64,000 bases of DNA from Marsupella aquatica (lineage: Eukaryota > Marchantiophyta): positions 1,984,001 through 2,048,000 of the forward strand of contig OZ316895.1 of the NCBI GenBank assembly GCA_973895155.1, in the 5' to 3' direction. Numbering within the stretch: the stretch's first letter is position 1; every line of letters starts with the position of its first letter. Of the stretch, positions 58,801-64,000 are shown piece by piece. Made by a program: the position numbers and the translations under genes. Below the pieces are notes generated by a model that searched no databases, had not been told where the DNA came from, and worked only from the letters and a program-made list of their open reading frames with translations.

Positions 58801-59937
58801 TGGAATAAGCATTTTGATTCCTTCATGTTATCTCAGGGGTTCACACGAAGTGAACATGATTGTTGTATTTACATGAAGGAGGTGGAGAATTACTCACGTT
58901 TTGGTTACATTGTGCTGGCATTGTACGTGGATGACATGCTTATCCTGGTTGAGAATAAGTCTGATGTTGCCCATCTAAAAGCAATGCTGAGTAAGGAGTT
59001 TTCAATGAAGGACTTGGGTCAGGCCAAGAAGATATTAGGGATGGAGATTCATCGTGACAGGGAGCAAAGGCAATTATGGTTGTCTTAGAGGCAGTATTTG
59101 GAGAAGGTACTTGCCAAGTATGGAATGGAGAATGCAAAACCAGTTGGTACTCCATTGGCCTCCCACTTTAAACTCTCAAAGGATGATTGCCCTTCTAGTG
59201 AGAGTGATAGACTGGCGATGAAACATGTTCCCTATGATAGTGTTGTGGGTAGTTTGATGTATGCAATGACATGCACTAGACCTGACATTGCCCACGCTGT
59301 TAGCATTTTGAGCAGATTTATGGCAAATCCTGGTAAGCTTCACTGGGAAGCAGTGAAGTGGGTGTTGCGGTATCTGAAAGGTACCTTAGATTGTGGGATC
59401 TTATTTGACGGTAAAGCAGACTCTACATTAGAGTTGGAAGGTTTTGTAGATTCAGATTATGCTGGTAACTTGGACAACAGGAAGTCTACTACAGGCTATG
59501 TGTTTATGCTGGGTGGAGGTTGTATCAGTTGGAAGTCGGCAACTCAATCTTGTGTTGCGTTGTCTACTACTGAGGCTGAGTACATGGCTGCATGTGAGGC
59601 AACCAAGGAGCTGATCTGGCTAAGGAGATTGGTGAGTGATCTGGGTCTTTCACCTGAAAGACCGGTGCTGCTGTGCGACAGTCAAAGTGCTTTGCATCTG
59701 GCTAAGAACCCTGTGTTCCATGCCAGGACAAAGCACATTGATATTCGTTATCACTTCATCCATGAGGTGACTGAGACGAAGCAGATATTTCTGGAGAAGG
59801 TGGCTTAAGAGGAGAATGCGGCAGACATGCTCACCAAAGTTTTACCTACCAGTAGCTTTAGTCATTGTGTGGATATTATTAATGTTAGGGCCAAACAGGA
59901 GACTATGTTACTTAGTTGCATATTGTATATCACTTGA
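55898..59937 (+). pseudogene. Decayed copia gag-pol polyprotein
   Basis: From ATG 55898 to TGA 59935-59937. Order of domains: capsid-like gag; zinc knuckle CX2CX4HX4C (CWHCHEKGHTKWNC, ~56599-56640); protease LDSGS (~56780); GAG-pre-integrase (LWHARLGHLS); integrase core with VDDYS, SDNGGEY and the NGVAERLN glutamate; reverse transcriptase with KGYTQKEGLDY and the YVDD box (~58926); RNase H with DSDYAGN and STTEAEYMA. Breaks: in-frame TAG at 56003-56005, 56177-56179, 58501-58503 and 59086-59088; TAA at 59806-59808; and a one-base frameshift at about 56791-56796 inside the protease. The copy cannot make a full polyprotein. Element of plant chromosomes; no host function. Confidence 0.95.
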
Positions 59938-59954
59938 CTCATTGTGTGAACTTG

Positions 59955-59969
59955 AGTCAAGGTGGAGAT
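59955..59969 (+). other. Polypurine tract
   Basis: AGTCAAGGTGGAGAT-type purine-rich stretch directly before the 3' LTR; primes plus-strand DNA synthesis. Confidence 0.8.
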
Positions 59970-60257
59970 TGTTAGGAATTGACTCCAGTTCCCGACATAG
60001 TTAGCTTGGTCTTACTAGGGTTAGTTAACCCTAGATTACATTTGGATAAGATCCGCTTAGTTTAGGTCCACTCATCTTGGCCCCCTTGGGGGGTATAGGC
60101 TGGAGGGAGAGCCCTCATTCTTCACATGTACTCTCATTTGCTATGGAGCCTTCAAGAGTTTCTCCACTCGGGGTGTCTTGTTGGTGTGGCGACTGATTGA
60201 GTGAGTCTCTCTCATGTTTCCGCATTGCTGTCTAGTCCGGAGCTGACGGTTCTTACA
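59970..60257 (+). repeat. 3' LTR, 288 bp
   Basis: Starts TGTTAGGAATTGACTCC and ends GACGGTTCTTACA, followed by the target duplication TACAA. Confidence 0.96.
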
Positions 60258-60262
60258 TACAA

Positions 60263-62115
60263 GCAGTGTTCAAAATAAGTCCTTTTTGCTACATGCAACC
60301 AATTGTAATTCTCAAGGTAAGAGAGTCAGAATTCAATTTGTGGCAAGTCCATTTAGGGTTTAGGGTTAAATACCAGATCAATGTCGATCAAATGAATTGT
60401 ATCAGTTTGCTGAGTTCAAGTTCCTACCATAGCTAGCAATTTGCCTTAATTGAAAAAGTCCAGAAATCTTACTCCAGGTGCCGATTAAGTTTTAACAAGG
60501 AAGTTCTCACATTAATTATTAGTCATTGTTTATTCTCTGAAAGAAATACTTTATAAATTATCTTTGAATTTAAGTTTTAAAATTAGAATCGTAACTAAAA
60601 CGGTTACATAGTGATAATTTTACCCGTCTTGCTCTTTGCATTTGTAAGTTTTTACATTTTCTTTTTATGGCATAGCGTCCCAAAATTTACACCCAAATTG
60701 ATGCAAACACAAATGAAAATTAAGTGTAAGTTTAATTGATTCACAAAACTAACAAGTCTTGTTTGTTGCAATTGTTGTTGACGTGACACTCTTCAGTGAC
60801 AGGAATTTTGCAAGGGACCCCTAGTGGGAGTCTGCAAAAAAAAACTTGCTCTTTGTGTGACAAATGATATCATAATCCATGTGAATTCCTAATGCAAAAC
60901 ATTCTGTCCCACCCATTCTCCACTTTCCCATCTATTATCAAACCTATATCATGAAATGTCATCCACCTGTGCAGATTTTGACCATTTTTGCCCAAAACTT
61001 TGTCAGCCAAACTTTGTTACCAGTGGATGACACTGTAACAGGTTGGACCTAAGTGACCTGATGTTAGACTTTAGAAAACTGTATTTTCTTCTTACAAAAA
61101 CTTTGGTCCTACCCAGAAGGAGGACCATGATGGAAGTTGTGTTTCATGGCACTCAAAATAACGCTGCCATGACCATAATGCTCACAGGCTTTTCCAAATA
61201 CAGTTAACTCTCTCTTAGTGCACATTCTTGGAAAAGGGATCTGGTATGGACTAAACCAGGTGTTGCATTCCTTGACTTAGCGCACCCCCCTAAGAAGTAC
61301 AGTTATAGATAAGTGCACTTGTTTTAGATTCCTACGTTAAATTTAGAGCCCCTCGGTTAGTGAGTAGTCACCCTCTTACTTTATATCCTTGCCCTCATTG
61401 TGTGCCAACCTTTCACTGCAGTCTATACTCTCCTAAGAATGGGCATGCATTTACGTACTAGTAAATGCAATTTCATGATTTTATGGGCATCTATAAGAAC
61501 ATAGCAACACTTATCTAGGGTAAGCAAGTATAAAGGTGCACTTTACCAAAATGATTTTAGCCCTGTGTGTGCTTAGAAAAGGTCCCGTGTAAAAAAGAAC
61601 GGAGGACCTGCAGGGTAAGCGCTTATGGAGTGCGCGCTGACAGAGCCCACTAGCTGTAGTTATGTGAATCTAAAGCTAGCGGTCTAAAGAGAGCTCAAAG
61701 TTGCATTAATTGGTCAGAGACCAAGTTGTTGAAGTCAGATCAAAATTACCCATCAATGCTCTACACATTGATCGTCTCAATTGTCATTTGAGAACTACTT
61801 TTGCTATTAGTATGTTAGGAGAACCAGATTCTGAGAGCCAAAGCTACATGTGGAAGGTTAAGACGGTCGAGAAACATTGCATTCACAGCGAATTTGTGGA
61901 GCAAGTGCGCAGGAAGGTACACTGGTAACAAGGGTTGTGATGGTGGCAGACAGAAGGTGCCGTTATTGACACCATTTTTCTTCTGACCTCCGGCAGTAGA
62001 CTCAAATGCTGGTCTTGTATCACTTACATTGGAAAAAAATTTGAAATCTTTGGAATAGAGCTTTATACTATGGAGTATACTTCTTGTTCATGCTTTATGA
62101 TCTGAATTATAAATA
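60263..62115. other. AT-rich intergenic DNA
   Basis: No gene or recognisable element. The only frame over 60 aa (61710-61928) has no domain. AAATTAAG-rich sequence continues the DNA interrupted by the copia element. Confidence 0.5.
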
Positions 62116-62504
62116 ATAGCCCCATGCCTGGGGTTGCACAAAAGATGTCAAGGTGAAAAAGGATGTTGAGGTGAGGAAAAAGAAGTGGAGGTGAATAAAG
62201 ATGTTAAGGCAAGGAAAAGATGTTGAGAAGAGAAAAAGATATTGTTGCAAAAGTGATAAGAGAGATAGGCCCCATTCTAATGGCAACACATGGCATTCAC
62301 ATAAAGCATATGTCATCATGCCCCTTCTTAGAGAATCTTTGTGCATACCAAAATATTTTGTGTTGTTTGGGTTAGAGATATTGTTTTTGACAAATGAAAG
62401 ACAAGGATTAAAGGGCTTATAAATCCAAGGTCATGGAATCTTCTCTCCCAAAGTGATTTTGTAAAGGGATGACATCCACTTTTGGCGTGATAGGGTATTA
62501 TAGT
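62116..62504 (-). mobile_element. Short Helitron-like element HelD
   Basis: Minus-strand 3' end: CATCTTTTGTGCAACCCCAGG, then GGGGCTAT in place of CTAG (62119-62116). A short type-A array at 62137-62240. The 5' end near 62504 reads ACTATAATACCCTATCACGC on the minus strand, matching HelC. At about 390 bp it is the smallest member with both ends. Confidence 0.55.
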
Positions 62505-63240
62505 AGTAAGATTTCATTTCATGAACTTTCATCTGGGTTGTTTTCTTGTACTAATTATTTTAATTTCCAATTTCCAATAATCTGGAACTTCTGTGGTAAC
62601 GTACTCGCCATTTTAGGATACTAATTCCAAAATGGCTCAAAGATCTCAGAGATTGTCTGGCCCCAACACATTATTGACCTTATTGCCTTGTGTTGGAGTT
62701 TTGTTCGTGGAGTGTCTTTTAAATTTCTCTCACAGGCCACTGACCTGGAATCCTGGATTCAGTGCTGATGTTCGTGCTAGATTTGTCTTTAGTTTGTCTT
62801 TTAACTTATGTTTGGCAATATATACAGAAGCGTGTTTTATCACACTGCTCTCACACGCTAGCTACAGTAGCTGTTTCTCCATTTGTCACACCGTATCGAG
62901 TCGCTCATTGCTCAATCCTGCTCAGTTCCTGTGTATAAGGTGCCCCTGTGAATATCCTGGCAATGACTCGTAGAACTCGTTGAATGAATCTCTGTCGATC
63001 TCTAAATTGTGGGGGAGCCTTGAATACTTGGATTCCCAGCTCAACTCCAATTATGGGCGATACACGTGGGCTACAATCGAACTAGGACTGTAAAAGCAAA
63101 AACTAATGGAACACTGAGGAAATTTTCATTTCAAACCTCAACCTGTGGGCATCTCATTAGCGGCTAACTTCGAGGAGAAGGACCCACCCACTGCAAAACA
63201 TAACTAGTATGTGGGTCCAGCCCAATTCTTTTTTGGGTTG
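62505..63240. other. Intergenic DNA
   Basis: A 113-aa plus-strand frame at 62632-62973 starts with ATG (MAQRSQRLSGPN) and is rich in S, L, F and C, but I recognise no domain and see no supporting features. Otherwise nothing. Confidence 0.45.
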
Positions 63241-63331
63241 ATGGTGCATTCAATAGAGTGTTGTGTATGGGCTAGATCACATTGTCAAAGTGCATTCAAA
63301 GGAGTGTTCTATATATGTATATATATGTAGG

Positions 63332-63878
63332 CTACCGTCTTCCCCCGAACACAGCGCCCGGGCGTTGTGTTTGAAAGTTGAAAATTTAGTGTCCTTATAC
63401 AAAAAAACATGTTTTCTTCGAACACAACGCCACTTTTACACAGCGCCCGGGCGCTGTGTTCGAATTTGGCATTGTGTTTGGGGATGACGTTGTGTTTGAA
63501 CTTGGGCACTATGTTTGAATGAGGGGTTTGCTGTAGTGTCTTCCGTTACAATGAAGTGTTCGAAGTTGACATTATGTTGTCCGAGTGAGGACATTGTGAA
63601 AGCAAACAAAAAGTTATCGACAATGAGCGCACTGAAAGCAAATATGTTTCACATAATAATTATATGCTTACCATTATAATTATATGCCACTATTCAAACA
63701 CAACGTTAATTTTGAAACACAACGCCAATATTAGAACACAACGCCACATGTTACAAAAATCCAAAACAAAGTGTCAAAACTCAAACACAACGCCCAGGGC
63801 TCACTAATCGAATATAACGCCCCTTGACTCACTATTCGAATATAGCGCCCGGGCGCTGTGTTCGGGGGAAGACGGTAG
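63332..63878. mobile_element. MITE-like element, 547 bp, with 33-bp perfect terminal inverted repeats
   Basis: The left end (63332-63364) and the reverse complement of the right end (63846-63878) are identical by eye, starting CTACCGTCTTCCCCCGAAC. Inside, a motif of the form GAACACAACGCC recurs about ten times in both orientations (for example 63419, 63480s, 63690s-63820s), and AGCGCCCGGGCGCT is a perfect palindrome at 63443-63456. No coding capacity. The target duplication is unclear; TA or TTA would fit. Direct repeats of a host-like segment flank it. Confidence 0.85.
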
Positions 63879-63981
63879 GTTAGATTGCCAAAGTGCATTG
63901 AAAGGAGCATTATAAATCTGTCATTTTAAATTCATGTGCATAAAATCTAATTTTGGTAAGAATGACATCTATTAAAGCTCA

Positions 63982-64000
63982 TCTATAATAATAAAAGGAT
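63982..64000 (+). mobile_element. Helitron-like 5' terminus, cut by the window end
   Basis: TCTATAATAATAAAAGGAT preceded by A is the typical start of plant Helitrons (insertion between A and T). The element would extend past 64000. Confidence 0.6.

Larger units (their letters stand above)
53905..60257 (+). mobile_element. Full-length Ty1/copia LTR retrotransposon (6353 bp), coding region decayed
   Basis: Two LTRs (53905-54200, 59970-60257) in the same orientation are flanked by a perfect 5-bp target duplication TACAA (53900-53904, 60258-60262). Primer-binding site at 54203, polypurine tract at about 59955-59969, and gag-protease-integrase-RT-RNase H in copia order (integrase before RT). The LTRs differ at about nine positions plus one 8-bp gap by eye, roughly 97 percent identity, so insertion is not very recent. 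Not related to the solo-LTR family at 32198 and 37982 beyond general features. Confidence 0.97.

Noticed and set aside
55898-59937. A variant genetic code with TAG/TAA read as glutamine, suggested by the copia stops
   Set aside because: Host genes use TAA (ABCA, protease) and TGA (FOLD, Kish, GCP4) as stops exactly at the expected protein ends, and use CAG/CAA for Gln normally. The element also has a frameshift, so decay explains the stops better.

Overview
The window is nuclear DNA of a land plant or a close streptophyte relative. Evidence: spliceosomal introns with GT-AG borders throughout; a plant-type bifunctional folate enzyme with a transit-peptide-like N-terminus; an ABCA transporter of the plant ATH (half-size) type; a nepenthesin-like aspartic protease; the plant form of gamma-tubulin complex protein 4; and Ty1/copia elements primed by initiator-Met tRNA. 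The sequence alone does not place it to genus. About 27 kb carries host genes; the rest is AT-rich, repeat-rich intergenic DNA.

Layout. 1-477: end of a minus-strand copia element (primer-binding site and 5' LTR). 478-10800: no recognisable host gene; strand-skewed GC-rich DNA, dispersed repeats, minisatellite-like arrays and Helitron-like elements. 11108-13385 (+): methylenetetrahydrofolate dehydrogenase/cyclohydrolase, 5 exons, 355 aa. 14413-20795 (-): ABCA transporter, 18 exons, 1024 aa, convergent with the folate gene. 22600-25600: two Helitron-like elements in a row. 26276-27136: PIF/Harbinger-like ORF1 remnant. 27900-29170: tandem duplications. 30145-31007 (-): Kish/TMEM167 small membrane protein, 70 aa, 4 exons. 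32198-34000: solo LTR, tandem repeat, 0.7 kb foldback element. 35109-37232 (+): secreted aspartic protease, 2 exons, 522 aa. 37982-38329: second solo LTR. 41043-47404 (-): GCP4, 16 exons, 766 aa. 48300-53900: more Helitron-like pieces, an inverted repeat pair and GC-rich noncoding DNA. 53905-60257 (+): full-length but decayed copia retrotransposon with target-site duplication TACAA. 62116-64000: Helitron-like remnant, a 547-bp MITE-like element full of palindromes, and at the last bases a Helitron-like 5' terminus.

The five host genes are unrelated housekeeping or secretory functions: one-carbon metabolism, membrane transport, early secretory pathway, extracellular proteolysis and microtubule nucleation. 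They do not form a cluster. All exon-intron models were built by eye; reading phase is continuous across every junction given.

The most unusual content is a dispersed element family. Its members end in a short GTGC-N(1-3)-GCAC hairpin followed by CTAG (or a decayed form), carry long arrays of a unit like AAAAGATGTCAAGGTGAG, and begin with TCTATAATA-like bases followed by a conserved GCGCC-type segment. I read it as a family of non-autonomous Helitrons with expanding internal minisatellites.
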